Source: Galactobacter valiniphilus (GTDB lineage Bacteria; Actinomycetota; Actinomycetes; Actinomycetales; Micrococcaceae). From it: a stretch of DNA of 64,000 bases. Both the position numbers and the translations under genes were made by a program. This document shows, piece by piece, positions 34,965-44,134 of this stretch; the stretch's first letter is position 1, and each line of letters starts with the position of its first letter. The notes below the pieces were generated by a model. The model searched no databases. It worked only from the letters and a program-made list of their open reading frames with translations, and was not told the DNA's origin. The stretch spans positions 62,001 through 126,000 of the forward strand of contig NZ_QQXK01000008.1 of assembly GCF_003575975.1 (NCBI RefSeq). Direction: 5' to 3'.

Positions 34965-36503
34965 ATGTCGCGCGCACCCGCCGCAGCCCACTCGCCCTCC
35001 CAGCACACCTCCACGGATCGCCAAATGGCACCCACGATCACCCTCGAGGGGGTGGGTAAGAGCTACTCGGGCACGTCCGTCTTGCGTGGGGTCAGCCTCA
35101 GCATCGTCCCCGGGGAGATCCACGCATTGCTCGGAGAGAACGGGGCTGGCAAGTCGACGCTGCTCAAAATTCTCGGTGGCGTCATCTCCGCAGATGAGGG
35201 CACTGTTCGCTTTGGCGGACGCGAGGTGCGGGTGGGAAGCCCCCGCGAGGCCATCGATCTTGGGGTGTCCCTCATTGCCCAGGAACTGGCACTTGTCCCC
35301 CAGCGCACGGTGCTCGAGAACATTTTCCTTGGTCGGTGGGACAACGTCGCGGGGTTTTCCCGCGACGGCGCCGACCGCTCTGCGGCGGCATGGATCATCG
35401 ACGAACTCGGATTCGATCTCTGCCTCGATGACCTGGTCTCGACGCTCTCCCTCGGCCAGGCCCAACAGCTCGAAATCGTGAAGGCGCTTGCACGGGGTTC
35501 AAAGGTGCTGTGTCTGGATGAACCGACAGCGGCACTCGGCGAGCAAGACACGCAGAACTTGCTCAAGGTTCTGCGCAGGCTGGCAAGCCAAGGGACCACC
35601 GTCATCATCGTTTCCCACTTCCTCGACGAGGCGCTCGGCCTCGCCGACCGCATGACCGTCCTCCGCGACGGCGAGCACATCACCACGGACACGACGCAGG
35701 GCTACACACCTCGCGATGTTGTTGCCCTCATGGTGGGCAGGGAGGTGGGTTCCCTCTCGGCATCCCCCGACCCCGTGCCGACGGACGCGGCCGTGGTGCT
35801 CGACGTCGAACACCTGAGCAACACGCGGATCACGTCCATCACGCTGCAAGTGCGGGCCGGGGAGATCGTCGGCCTCGCCGGCCTGATGGGCAGCGGACGC
35901 AGCGAAACCCTCATGGCCATTGCCGGAGCGGATCGGTCAAGCGCCGGGCGCATCAGCGTTTCAGGCACTCCGTTGAAGCGCTCGTCGTTGCGCGCTGCCA
36001 TGCGCGCAGGCGTTGCGCTGATCCCCGAATCCAGAAAGGAACAAGGGTTGGTCCTGGGGCGCGGGGTCGGGGACAACGTTGCCCTGCCTTCGCTGCGTCG
36101 GCGCCAGGTGTTCGGCTGGATCCAGCGCGGTCGCGAGCGCGAGACGGTGAGTACCGCCATCACCAGCGTCGACATCCGGGGCCGCGTTGAGCATGTCTCA
36201 GTGGGCGAGCTCTCCGGCGGCAATCAGCAAAAGGTGCTGTTCGCCAAGTGGCTCGTTGAGGCTCCCCGGGTGCTCCTGATCGACGAGCCAACCCGCGGTG
36301 TCGACATCGCTGCCAAGGCAAACATCCATCACCTCATCATCGAGCTCGCGCGCCGTGGCACCGCCGTGATCGTCGCCAGCTCCGACCTCGAAGAGGTCCT
36401 GTCCCTGTCCCACCGTCTGCTGGTGCTGCGTCAGGGCGCCGTCGCAGCCGAGTTCGGTCGCGGCGCCCCCGCGAACGACGTCATGACCGCAGCCTTCCTG
36501 TAG
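34965..36503 (+). CDS. Ribose-type ABC transporter ATPase, two nucleotide-binding domains
   Basis: 512-aa fused ATPase energising the CUT2 importer. First domain: P-loop GENGAGKST (residues 57-65), signature SLGQAQQLEIVKALA and Walker B KVLCLDEPTAAL. Second domain: degenerate P-loop GLMGSGRSE, intact signature SVGELSGGNQQKVLFAKWL and VLLIDEPTRGVDIAAK. The degenerate second P-loop is normal for RbsA/XylG/MglA proteins. ATG 34965 follows GAGAAAGG; an in-frame ATG 20 codons later would remove a non-conserved tail. The permease GTG follows after nine bases. Confidence 0.95.
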   Translation: MSRAPAAAHSPSQHTSTDRQMAPTITLEGVGKSYSGTSVLRGVSLSIVPGEIHALLGENGAGKSTLLKILGGVISADEGTVRFGGREVRVGSPREAIDLGVSLIAQELALVPQRTVLENIFLGRWDNVAGFSRDGADRSAAAWIIDELGFDLCLDDLVSTLSLGQAQQLEIVKALARGSKVLCLDEPTAALGEQDTQNLLKVLRRLASQGTTVIIVSHFLDEALGLADRMTVLRDGEHITTDTTQGYTPRDVVALMVGREVGSLSASPDPVPTDAAVVLDVEHLSNTRITSITLQVRAGEIVGLAGLMGSGRSETLMAIAGADRSSAGRISVSGTPLKRSSLRAAMRAGVALIPESRKEQGLVLGRGVGDNVALPSLRRRQVFGWIQRGRERETVSTAITSVDIRGRVEHVSVGELSGGNQQKVLFAKWLVEAPRVLLIDEPTRGVDIAAKANIHHLIIELARRGTAVIVASSDLEEVLSLSHRLLVLRQGAVAAEFGRGAPANDVMTAAFL

Positions 36504-36512
36504 GAGAGAATC

Positions 36513-37559
36513 GTGCACACCCCCACCGCACCCCAGTCAGCGGCGCCGGCACCAGCCGACGGCCCCGACCGCCCACGCCCCGCCGTCGAGTCGCATCGAG
36601 CGGCACGTCGTCCCCGCCTGCCCTTTGATCTCAAGGACTTCGGAGTGCTCGGCGGATTGCTCGCCATCATCGTTTTCCTGAGCGTCTCCACCTCGACGTT
36701 CCTCACGCAGCAAAACCTCGTCAACGTGCTCGACCAGACGGTCGTCATCGGCCTCCTGGCGGTGGGAGCGACGATCTGCATCATCAGCGGTGTCTTCGAC
36801 CTCTCGGCGAGCGCAAACCTCGCCATCTCCGCGATTGCCGGCGTGTACTTCACTCAGCACTTCGGTGTGGCGCTCGGCTTCGTCCTCGCGCTCATCACCG
36901 GCGCCGCGTTGGGAGCGATCACGGGATCCATCATCGTGTTCACGCGCGTGCATTCGTTCATCGGGTCGCTCGCGACGAGCATCATCTTCCGCGGCATCGC
37001 CGTCGTGCTGACCGGCGGCGCCATCGTTGCTCCTTTGGCCTCTCAGTCCGAGGCCTTCCGGGTCTGGACCTCTCCCGTCGTGGGAGGGATCACCGCGGGC
37101 ACGGTCCTCTTCGTCGTCGCGATCGTCGTCTTCGGCCTGCTCCTGGCCCGCACCACCTACGGCCGCAGGGTCTACGCGGTCGGCGGAAATATTGAGGCCG
37201 CGCGGCTCGGCGGCGTGCGCACGGGCTTGATGCACATTTCGGCCTTCGCCATCAGCGGGCTGTGCGCGGCGGCCGCGGGCATGGTGCTCGCCTCCCGCGC
37301 CGGCTCCGCCCAACCTGCCATGGCCACGGGGTACGAGCTCACGGCCATCGCTGCAGTGGTCATCGGCGGCACCAGCATCATGGGTGGCACGGGAGCCGTG
37401 TGGCGCACGGCGGTCGGCGTGGTCTTGCTCACCATCATCGCCAACGGTTTCAATCTCTTGGGATGGAACACCACGTATCAGCAGGTGGTCACCGGCGGCC
37501 TCATTCTCGTGGCCGTCGCGGCCGACAGCCTGATCTTCCAGCGCCTCAAGCGAAAGTAA
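36513..37559 (+). CDS. Ribose-type ABC transporter permease
   Basis: 348-aa membrane subunit of the BPD_transp_2 (RbsC-like) family, eight to ten hydrophobic segments after a basic, proline-rich N-tail of about 40 residues. Family landmarks: GVFDLSASANLAISAIAGVY, YAVGGNIEAARLGGVRTGL (the EAA-like loop) and ELTAIAAVVIGGTSIMGGTG. Start GTG 36513 with GGAGAGAA upstream. Last gene of the transport unit; an imperfect hairpin follows before the hydantoinase-like genes. Confidence 0.94.
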   Translation: MHTPTAPQSAAPAPADGPDRPRPAVESHRAARRPRLPFDLKDFGVLGGLLAIIVFLSVSTSTFLTQQNLVNVLDQTVVIGLLAVGATICIISGVFDLSASANLAISAIAGVYFTQHFGVALGFVLALITGAALGAITGSIIVFTRVHSFIGSLATSIIFRGIAVVLTGGAIVAPLASQSEAFRVWTSPVVGGITAGTVLFVVAIVVFGLLLARTTYGRRVYAVGGNIEAARLGGVRTGLMHISAFAISGLCAAAAGMVLASRAGSAQPAMATGYELTAIAAVVIGGTSIMGGTGAVWRTAVGVVLLTIIANGFNLLGWNTTYQQVVTGGLILVAVAADSLIFQRLKRK

Positions 37560-37591
37560 GACACCCGGTTGCGTCGCCGTCGCCGCCGCCT

Positions 37592-37620
37592 CTTGCCGCC
37601 CCGAGTGGGGCGTGGGCAAG
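37592..37620 (+). terminator. Imperfect hairpin after CUT2 importer operon
   Basis: CTTGCCGCCCC (37592-37602) pairs with GGGGC (37607-37611) and, past a GTG bulge, GGCAAG (37615-37620), loop GAGT. It lies 32 bases after the permease stop and 55 before the next gene, with no T-run. Possible partial terminator. Confidence 0.45.
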
Positions 37621-37675
37621 GGGCGACGGCGCTGCGGCGCCTTTCGGGGCCATCGAGCCTTAAGGAAGGGACGGC

Positions 37676-39001
37676 ATGAGAATCGGCGTGCACTTGGGGA
37701 ACGAGCGCGTTGCGCTCGTCTCGATCGATGACGGCGGTCAGGTCTGTACGGAACTCGTGGAGGGTTCGCCAAGCGACAATGGCCAGCAACTGGATCTGCT
37801 GGCCGACGGCCTCAAGCGACTTGTGCGAACGTGGAAGGCCGGGCAGAGCGGAGCTCAGGTTCGACGCATCACCTTCGACGTTGGGACTTTGCTCGACGCG
37901 GGGATGGCTGGTGCGCGGCAACGGCCCCCTGCGGAGGCCGGTGCGACTCCGGTTCTCGTCAGGATCGCCCCTCGTCCGCCGGCCGACCGCGCTCACGAAT
38001 TGCGCAATTCCGCTCCGGGCCTGCAGCGGGCGCAGATTCATCACCTGTTCGGAGGGCATTCGGCCGTCGGTGAAGAACTCGCCCCGCTCGATCTCGGCGG
38101 CGCCACCGAACTGGCGCGGCGCATCTCCCCCGGGCAGCGGATCGTTGTCACCGCCGTGGGCAGTCTGACCAATCCTCAGCACGAACTCGCTGTGGGCAAG
38201 GCGCTCTTAGACGGGGGCCAGCCGACGGAGGTGAGCTATTCGCACGCCTACTTCAGCACCTCCTTTGCCGCACGCGAACGGACGGCCATGCTCAATAGTT
38301 CCCTCACGGAGACGACCGCCCGCTTTGCCACGGAGCTTGCGGCCCTCTGCCGCGAACTCTTCCCACTCGCGCGCCCGCTCGTCAGCACGAACGACGGCGG
38401 CAGCACCTCGTTGAGCAGGCTGTCCGTTTCACCTGTGCACTCCCTCGCTTCCTCGCCCGCCGCCAAGATCGTCGGGGCCTCAGCACACCTTGGCCATCGC
38501 GAAGGCAAGCTCCTCATCGACGACCCGCACCAGCCCTTGCTTGGGCAACTCCTCGATGGCCTGCCGGTGGTTGGCTCGCGCTACAGCCCCACCGAGGTTG
38601 GCCTCATCGCCAGCCGCGGTGCGCTGAGTTGGAGCGTTCCCGACGCCACTCTTGCGCAGTGGTCCGGCCCCCGTGTGCACGTGACCTCGCCTGAGGCCGT
38701 GTGCGCGCTGGGGGCCGCTTGCGCACCCGTCACCGAATGGGTCAACACGATGTCGACGATTAAGACCCACGAGGAATTCACCGCCGCACTTCGGATGGCT
38801 GAGAATCGGGCACACGCGCGGCTCGTGTCCTTGGGATACGCCCCCTCCTCCGTCCGCACCGCGGAGTCTCGTGCCGAGGCCGCCACCTTTGGGCATCCCA
38901 ACATTGTGGCCATCCGTGTGCGCGCCGTCGTGGACGGCCTTCCCACGCACCTGGCCACCTCCCCCGACCCCCCGACACTTGCCTCCCAGCAGGGCGCATG
39001 A
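37676..39001 (+). CDS. Degenerate hydantoinase-A/oxoprolinase-like protein
   Basis: 441 aa, about two thirds the length of a full HyuA. It resembles the HyuA architecture: an actin-like N-terminal start (MRIGVHLGNERVALVSIDDG), VSTNDGGSTSL in the middle, AKIVGASAHLGHREGKLLID, TSPEAVCALGAACAPVTEWV where HyuA proteins have their AVGAAxA segment, and a C-terminal helix-strand unit ENRAHARLVSLGYAP / NIVAIRVRAVVDG. The phosphate-binding DxGGTxTD motif of true HyuA is absent at the N-terminus, so ATP hydrolysis is doubtful. Its stop overlaps the DUF917 start, suggesting the two act together. Start ATG 37676 with GGAAGGG before it. Exact role unknown. Confidence 0.7.
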   Translation: MRIGVHLGNERVALVSIDDGGQVCTELVEGSPSDNGQQLDLLADGLKRLVRTWKAGQSGAQVRRITFDVGTLLDAGMAGARQRPPAEAGATPVLVRIAPRPPADRAHELRNSAPGLQRAQIHHLFGGHSAVGEELAPLDLGGATELARRISPGQRIVVTAVGSLTNPQHELAVGKALLDGGQPTEVSYSHAYFSTSFAARERTAMLNSSLTETTARFATELAALCRELFPLARPLVSTNDGGSTSLSRLSVSPVHSLASSPAAKIVGASAHLGHREGKLLIDDPHQPLLGQLLDGLPVVGSRYSPTEVGLIASRGALSWSVPDATLAQWSGPRVHVTSPEAVCALGAACAPVTEWVNTMSTIKTHEEFTAALRMAENRAHARLVSLGYAPSSVRTAESRAEAATFGHPNIVAIRVRAVVDGLPTHLATSPDPPTLASQQGA

Positions 39002-40077
39002 GACTCTCCGAAGCCGATCTCGATCACCTGCTCGAGGGCGCCCTCTTCACCTCGTGTTCCGTCTCTCATGAATGGTGTGAGGAACTGCGGGACACGGCGC
39101 TTGAATACATGCGCGCCGGGGCCCCTGGGCCCGAACTGCTCGACATCTCGGCGTTCGAGGACACGGACCTCATCGCCACCATCGGCTTCGTGAACAAGGG
39201 GCAACCCGTCACCGAGCTGCGACCGGTCGGCGACGAATTCGTGACGTGCCTTGAACTGCTTGCCGAGGCGGTGGGCCGCCCGGTTCGCGGCATCATGCCT
39301 CTCGCCGGCGGCAACGCCAATGTGTTACTTGCCATGGCCATTTCCGTCCAGACCGGGCTGCCGGTGGTGGACGCCGACCCGATGGGCCGCATTTTTCCTC
39401 TGGTGAATCAGACCGTCTTCACCCTCGCCGGATTGCCGGTCGGCCCAGTCGCTGCTGCGGGTGCACTCGGGGAAAGCGCGGTGCTGCAGATTTCGAGGCC
39501 GGAACGGGCCGATCACGTTCTGCGTTCCCTTGCCGACGAGTTCGGGGGCTGGGTGGCCACGGCCAGCTACCCCATGGACGCCGCGACCGCGGCCACGTCC
39601 GCGCTGCTCGGAAGCCTCTCGCAGCTCATCAGCATCGGTTCCCTCTTGCGCTCGCCCCTGCCGAGCGCTCAAAAGCATGCGGCGCTGCGCCGCCTCGCTG
39701 GGGTCAAGCAGGTGGTCCGCGCCGAGGTGGCCCAGGCGGGCTGGCACGCCCACCCCAGCCTGCCCGGGCAGGTCAAGTTCCCCTCCCAGGTCATCCTCAA
39801 CGATCTCGCCCAGGGGCGGGTCGTCCAATTGCAGGTAGAAAACGAGATCCTCATGCTCATGATCGACGGCTCCGTCAGAGCGTCCATGCCCGACATCATC
39901 ACTCTCATGGACCCGGAGTCCGGCGCCGTGCTCTCGCTCGAGCACCTGTGGCCCGGAAACGTCGTGGACGTCGTCGTCTTGCCCGCGGCGCCCGCCTGGT
40001 ACACCCCGGAGGGGCTCGCCCTGGCCGGCCCCGAGGCCTTTGGCCTTGGCACGCATCGACGGGAGGGGCGTCGATGA
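38998..40077 (+). CDS. DUF917 family protein
   Basis: 359 aa, the normal length of the DUF917 family, whose biochemical role is not established. Features: LRPVGDEFVTCLELLAEAVG, the glycine-rich GIMPLAGGNANVLLAMAISV, the acidic loop TGLPVVDADPMGRIFPLVNQ (possible metal site) and KFPSQVILNDLAQGRVVQLQ near the C-terminal beta domain. ATG 38998 overlaps the stop of the HyuA-like gene, and its own stop overlaps the PucR start (ATGA). DUF917 is repeatedly associated with hydantoinase/oxoprolinase-like proteins, so a role as partner subunit in ring opening is plausible but inferred. Confidence 0.85.
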   Translation: MRLSEADLDHLLEGALFTSCSVSHEWCEELRDTALEYMRAGAPGPELLDISAFEDTDLIATIGFVNKGQPVTELRPVGDEFVTCLELLAEAVGRPVRGIMPLAGGNANVLLAMAISVQTGLPVVDADPMGRIFPLVNQTVFTLAGLPVGPVAAAGALGESAVLQISRPERADHVLRSLADEFGGWVATASYPMDAATAATSALLGSLSQLISIGSLLRSPLPSAQKHAALRRLAGVKQVVRAEVAQAGWHAHPSLPGQVKFPSQVILNDLAQGRVVQLQVENEILMLMIDGSVRASMPDIITLMDPESGAVLSLEHLWPGNVVDVVVLPAAPAWYTPEGLALAGPEAFGLGTHRREGRR

Positions 40078-41555
40078 ACCGCCGTAGCCACGAACAGGTT
40101 GACCTGGCGGCGCTCCTGGAGGCTCCCGCCGTGGCTGGGCTCCGCGCCGAATACCTGGCCCAGGCGGCCACCCGGGTCGAATCCGTGGCGCTCGTCTCGA
40201 GCATCGACGACGTCACGACGGTGCGCGCCGACACGCTGGTGGTTGTCGCCGACGACCCCGGGCTTGGTCCGTGGATGATCTCCGCGGCCCTGCGCTACGC
40301 CTGGGAGCGCCGGGCGAGCGGGCTCGTCGTGGCGCAGGACAGGATCTCGGACGTCGAAAAGGCCCTGGCCGAACGGCTGGACGTTTCGCTCCTCGGCAGC
40401 AGCGCGGAGGCGAGCAAGGTGGCCATCGAACTGGCGATGCGGCTCGGCGTCGCGAAGGCCGGTCAGCTCAGCAGCGTCCACCAGTTCGGGCGGCGCATCG
40501 CCTCAGCTCGGTCGGTCGACGAGGCGCTGCGGATCGTGGCCGGGGAGCTCGACGGGGCGTCGGCCCGCCTCGAGTCGGCCGAGGGGCTCCCCCTCGCCCC
40601 GCGGCAGGGCAAGCACGATCACCAGGCTCCCGAGGAGCGCACGCTCGTGTCGGTGCCCTTGCACCCCCGCAATGCGGACGGGCAGCGCGTCAGCGTCGAG
40701 GTGTGGCCGCACGAAGCGCCGTACGCCGAGCGCGTGCTCGAAGCGACGGCACCGGTGCTCAGCGCTCTCGTCCTCGAGGCGCAGCTACGGGCCATGCGCG
40801 ACTCGCTGCCTGCCCTGAGCCTGCCCGCTCTGACGGGTGGACGGCGGCCGTGGGAGCTCACGGCTCCGACGCCGGGCGAGGCGAAGGCGGCGCAGGGCGC
40901 CCCGGGGCAGGATCCGGTCGCCGACGCCCACCTCGCCGTGTGCATCCTGGCCAAGCACCGCAAGCGCGTCGGGGCCGCGGTGCACCAGCGGTGGCTCAAG
41001 TGCGCACCGGCCACGCCCCTGGCCAGGACGAGCGACGGCTGGATCGCGTTCGTCCCCTCGGCGACCCCGGCGGAGCACGGGCGGTTCGCCCGCGCCCTGC
41101 GCCTGGCCTTCGCCGAGGAACCCTTGCCCGATGTCAGCATCGGGTATTCCCGGCACCGAGACACCCCGGGCGAGGCCGCCTCGGAACTGAGCGAGGCCTG
41201 GCTGGCCGCCCGCGTTGCCGATGCCCAGCCGCTGTGCTTCGACAGCGTCACGGCCGGCGTGCTGCATCGCGTCTTGCCGGCCGACCTCGCGCGGGAGCTG
41301 GTCACCAAGCTCCTGCCCGAGCTCATGGCGGACCCGGGCCGCGACGAGCTCGTGGAGTCCGTGCTGGCGTTCCTCGATTCCAAGGGGTCCGTGAGCGGCG
41401 CGGCAAGACTCCTGGGCGTGCACCGCAACACCGTGCAGACCCGGGTGCGTCGAGCCGAGGAGTTGGGCGTGGATCTGTCTGCCCCGGACTCCGTGTTGCC
41501 CATGCACCTCCTCCTGCGGGGCGTGCGTCCAGAGGTCCCCGAGACCACCCTCTAG
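40074..41555 (+). CDS. PucR-family transcriptional regulator
   Basis: 493 aa. The C-terminal helix-turn-helix SGAARLLGVHRNTVQTRVRR with AEELGVDL is the PucR/HTH_30 signature; ahead of it is a GGDEF-like regulatory region (LPDVSIGYSRHRDTPGEAAS). The N-terminal half has a variant PucR-type sensory domain (DTLVVVADDPGLGPWM). PucR proteins control purine/ureide, hydantoin and related nitrogen pathways. GGGAGGGG (40061-40068) precedes ATG 40074, which overlaps the DUF917 stop, so the regulator is expressed with the genes it likely controls. Confidence 0.9.
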   Translation: MNRRSHEQVDLAALLEAPAVAGLRAEYLAQAATRVESVALVSSIDDVTTVRADTLVVVADDPGLGPWMISAALRYAWERRASGLVVAQDRISDVEKALAERLDVSLLGSSAEASKVAIELAMRLGVAKAGQLSSVHQFGRRIASARSVDEALRIVAGELDGASARLESAEGLPLAPRQGKHDHQAPEERTLVSVPLHPRNADGQRVSVEVWPHEAPYAERVLEATAPVLSALVLEAQLRAMRDSLPALSLPALTGGRRPWELTAPTPGEAKAAQGAPGQDPVADAHLAVCILAKHRKRVGAAVHQRWLKCAPATPLARTSDGWIAFVPSATPAEHGRFARALRLAFAEEPLPDVSIGYSRHRDTPGEAASELSEAWLAARVADAQPLCFDSVTAGVLHRVLPADLARELVTKLLPELMADPGRDELVESVLAFLDSKGSVSGAARLLGVHRNTVQTRVRRAEELGVDLSAPDSVLPMHLLLRGVRPEVPETTL

Positions 41556-41562
41556 GCGAGCT

Positions 41563-41589
41563 GCCCTCGCCCGCGCCGCTAGCGAGGGC
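41563..41589 (+). terminator. Hairpin after PucR gene
   Basis: GCCCTCGC (41563-41570) and its exact complement GCGAGGGC (41582-41589), 11-base loop, starting 8 bases after the PucR stop. Probably ends the first hydantoinase-cluster transcript. Confidence 0.55.
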
Positions 41590-41652
41590 ACTCTGCCCGG
41601 TGTGCCCCAGATCACTCTCGATACTGTCGCAAGACGCCGCCTGAAGCGGCGT

Positions 41653-41673
41653 CCCGACCCGGTTCGGGGGCCT
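41653..41673 (+). terminator. Second hairpin before the small monooxygenase-like gene
   Basis: GACGCCGC (41653-41660) and its exact complement (41666-41673), loop CTGAA. It lies 45 bases before ATG 41718. It could strengthen termination after the PucR gene or act in the 5' leader of the next operon. Confidence 0.45.
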
Positions 41674-41717
41674 CCCAGCGACGGTCTCCGCGCCCCACGG
41701 CACGATCGAGGCACCGC

Positions 41718-42029
41718 ATGATTCGTTCCCTTCTGACGTTTTCGCCAGCCGCCGAGGACGTCCCCGCGCTCTTGGAGCTGTACCGCCGCCTGGACATCCT
41801 CAGCACCTCGCTGCGTCACACCCGCCAGATTCGCTCCGACATCGCCGTCGCGGCGGACGGCTCGGGAACCGTCCTCGTGACCGCCGACTGGCCGGACGCG
41901 GCCGCCTACACCGAGTGGCTTGAGCACCCGGTGCGCGGGCGTTTCGCCCCCGAGCTCCAGGAACTGCTGGGGCGCCGGGTCGGTGAGGGTGCGCTCTACC
42001 AGGTCGATCACGGCGCCTCGCGCGGGTAG
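41718..42029 (+). CDS. Small ferredoxin-like-fold protein (ABM-like)
   Basis: 103 aa. The pattern is that of a dimeric alpha/beta-barrel (antibiotic biosynthesis monooxygenase-like) domain: MIRSLLTFSPAAEDVPALLE, a helix, TRQIRSDIAVAADGSGTVLV, TADWPDAAAYTEWLEHPVRG and a last strand EGALYQVDHGA. Such proteins are monooxygenases, isomerases or stabilising partners. It lies 49 bases upstream of hyuA and is likely co-transcribed. The fold assignment is by pattern only; no catalytic residue can be pointed out. Confidence 0.7.
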   Translation: MIRSLLTFSPAAEDVPALLELYRRLDILSTSLRHTRQIRSDIAVAADGSGTVLVTADWPDAAAYTEWLEHPVRGRFAPELQELLGRRVGEGALYQVDHGASRG

Positions 42030-42078
42030 CCACGCCTCCCGTTCTCCCCACACCTCCACCCCATTGGAAGGACTCCCC

Positions 42079-44133
42079 ATGAGCAACAACGTCCGCGTCG
42101 CCATCGACGTCGGCGGCACCTTCACCGACGTCGTCAAGCTGGTCCCCGAGACCGGCGAGCTGCGCTTCGAGAAGGTCCCGACCACCCCCAGCGCCCCCAC
42201 CGAAGGAGTGCTTGCCGCCTTCGGTAAGGCCGAGGCCGAGCCGGCCCAGGTCTCGATGTTCAACCACGGCAGCACCCTGGGTCTCAACGCCCTGCTCACG
42301 CGGTCCGGTGCCAAGATCGCCACGATCGCCACGCGCGGCTTCCGCGATGTCTACCTGCTCGGTCGCACCAACCGCGTGCCGATGTACGACCTGACGTACC
42401 ACAAACCCAAGGCCCTCATGGAGCGCTACGACACCTTCGAGGTGACCGAGCGATCGCTCTTCGACGGCAGCGTCGCCACACCGCTGGACGAGGACGAGGC
42501 CCGCGAGCTGGCACGCGAGATCGGCCGCCGCGGCTATGCCGCCGTCGCGATCTGCTTCCTCCACGCCTACGTGGCGCCCGCCCACGAGGCCCGCATGCGC
42601 GACATCCTGCTCGAGGAGGTGCCGGGCATCGAGGTCTCGGTCTCCCACGAGCTCTCGCGCGAGTACCGCGAATACGAGCGCACGAGCACCGCCGTGCTCG
42701 ACGCCTACATCAAGCCCATCATGCGCAGCTACCTGCTTGGCCTCGGCAAGGAGCTCGAGGCCCGCGACTTCGAAGGCCAGTTCCTCATGTCCCGCTCGGG
42801 CGGCGGCGCCATGACCGCCAGCATGGCCCGCGAACAGCCGGTGAACCTGATCCTCTCGGGTCCGGCGGGCGGCGTCGTCGGCGCCGCCGGCTTCTCCAAG
42901 CTCGTGAACCGCCCGAACCTGATCACGATCGACATGGGCGGCACATCCCTCGACGCCTCGCTGGTCCTGGACCACGCCCCGGTGCTCTACCGCGGCGCCG
43001 AGTTCGAGGGCCTGCCGATCAACACCCCCTCGCTCTACATCCACACCATTGGTGCCGGCGGCGGCTCGCTCGGTTACCTGGATGCTGCCGGCGGCCTGCA
43101 GGTGGGCCCGGAGAGCGCCGGCGCGCAGCCCGGCCCCGCCGCCTACGGCCGCGGCGGCACCCGCCCCACGTTCACCGACGCGGCGCTGGCCATCGGCTAC
43201 CTCGGTGCTGACACCCCGCTCGGCGGCTCGCTCACGCTGGACGCCCCGGCCGCCGAGGCCGCCCTGGCCCCGATCGCCGACGAGCTCGGGCTGAGCACGA
43301 CCGAACTCGCCCGCGGCATGGTCAACATTTCAAACGCCAAGATCACCGGCGCCGTCCGCGCGATCACGATCGAGCTCGGCCACGACCCGCAGGACTTCGC
43401 GATGCTGTCCTTCGGCGGCGGCGGTGGCCTCGTGGCCGTGGATGTGGCCCGCGAGCTCGGGGTGCCCGAGGTCATCGTGCCTCCGGGGCAGGGCGCCTTC
43501 TCCGCCCTCGGCATGCTCATGGCCGACGTGCAGCACGACCTCTCGCGGACCCTCGTGCGCCCGCTCGCCGAGCTGGACCTCGAGGTCGCCGAGCAGCTCT
43601 ACGCCGACATGGAGCGCGAGGCCTCTGCTCTGTTGAGCGCCGAGGGCTTCTCCGCGGATGCCCAGCTGTTCCAGCGCGGCGTGGAAGTTCGCTTCCTGGG
43701 CCAGGAGCACTCGGTGTCCGTGGGATACCGCGCGGAGCTCGACGACCCGCGCGAGGCCATCCGCGCGGACTTCGACGAGGCGCACGAGCGCCAGTACGGC
43801 CACGTGCTCGATGATCCCCACGAGGTGACGACGCTGCGCCTCGCCGCGGTCGGTGTGGTGGACAAGCCCGACCTGCCGCGCCTGGCGCACCGCGCCGCCG
43901 GCGAGAGCTACACGAGCGGCACCCGCGTCGTGACGTTACCGGGCGACGTCAAGGCCGAGTACGCCCTCGTGGCGCGCGAGGACCTCCTGGTCGGCGATGT
44001 GGTCGAGGGGCCCGCCGTCATCACCGAGCACACCGCCACCACCGTGATGCATGCCGGCGACCGACTCGTGGTCGGCGAGTACGGAGAGCTCACGATCACC
44101 ATCCACTCCGCCACCGAGAGCAAGGACGCCTGA
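42079..44133 (+). CDS. Hydantoinase/oxoprolinase subunit A (HyuA family)
   Basis: 684-aa ATPase subunit of the hydantoinase/5-oxoprolinase/acetone carboxylase superfamily; with subunit B it couples ATP hydrolysis to opening or carboxylating a carbonyl or lactam substrate. N-terminal actin-like motif RVAIDVGGTFTDVVKLVPET is intact (residues 5-24). Further features: FNHGSTLGLNALLTRSGAKI, REYREYERTSTAVLDAYIKP, NLILSGPAGGVVGAAGFSKL, ITIDMGGTSLDASLV and HTIGAGGGSLGYLDAAGGLQ. Length is typical. ATG 42079 follows GGAAGGA; hyuB starts one base after the stop. The exact substrate (hydantoin, oxoproline, other lactam) cannot be told. Confidence 0.92.
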   Translation: MSNNVRVAIDVGGTFTDVVKLVPETGELRFEKVPTTPSAPTEGVLAAFGKAEAEPAQVSMFNHGSTLGLNALLTRSGAKIATIATRGFRDVYLLGRTNRVPMYDLTYHKPKALMERYDTFEVTERSLFDGSVATPLDEDEARELAREIGRRGYAAVAICFLHAYVAPAHEARMRDILLEEVPGIEVSVSHELSREYREYERTSTAVLDAYIKPIMRSYLLGLGKELEARDFEGQFLMSRSGGGAMTASMAREQPVNLILSGPAGGVVGAAGFSKLVNRPNLITIDMGGTSLDASLVLDHAPVLYRGAEFEGLPINTPSLYIHTIGAGGGSLGYLDAAGGLQVGPESAGAQPGPAAYGRGGTRPTFTDAALAIGYLGADTPLGGSLTLDAPAAEAALAPIADELGLSTTELARGMVNISNAKITGAVRAITIELGHDPQDFAMLSFGGGGGLVAVDVARELGVPEVIVPPGQGAFSALGMLMADVQHDLSRTLVRPLAELDLEVAEQLYADMEREASALLSAEGFSADAQLFQRGVEVRFLGQEHSVSVGYRAELDDPREAIRADFDEAHERQYGHVLDDPHEVTTLRLAAVGVVDKPDLPRLAHRAAGESYTSGTRVVTLPGDVKAEYALVAREDLLVGDVVEGPAVITEHTATTVMHAGDRLVVGEYGELTITIHSATESKDA

Positions 44134-44134
44134 C

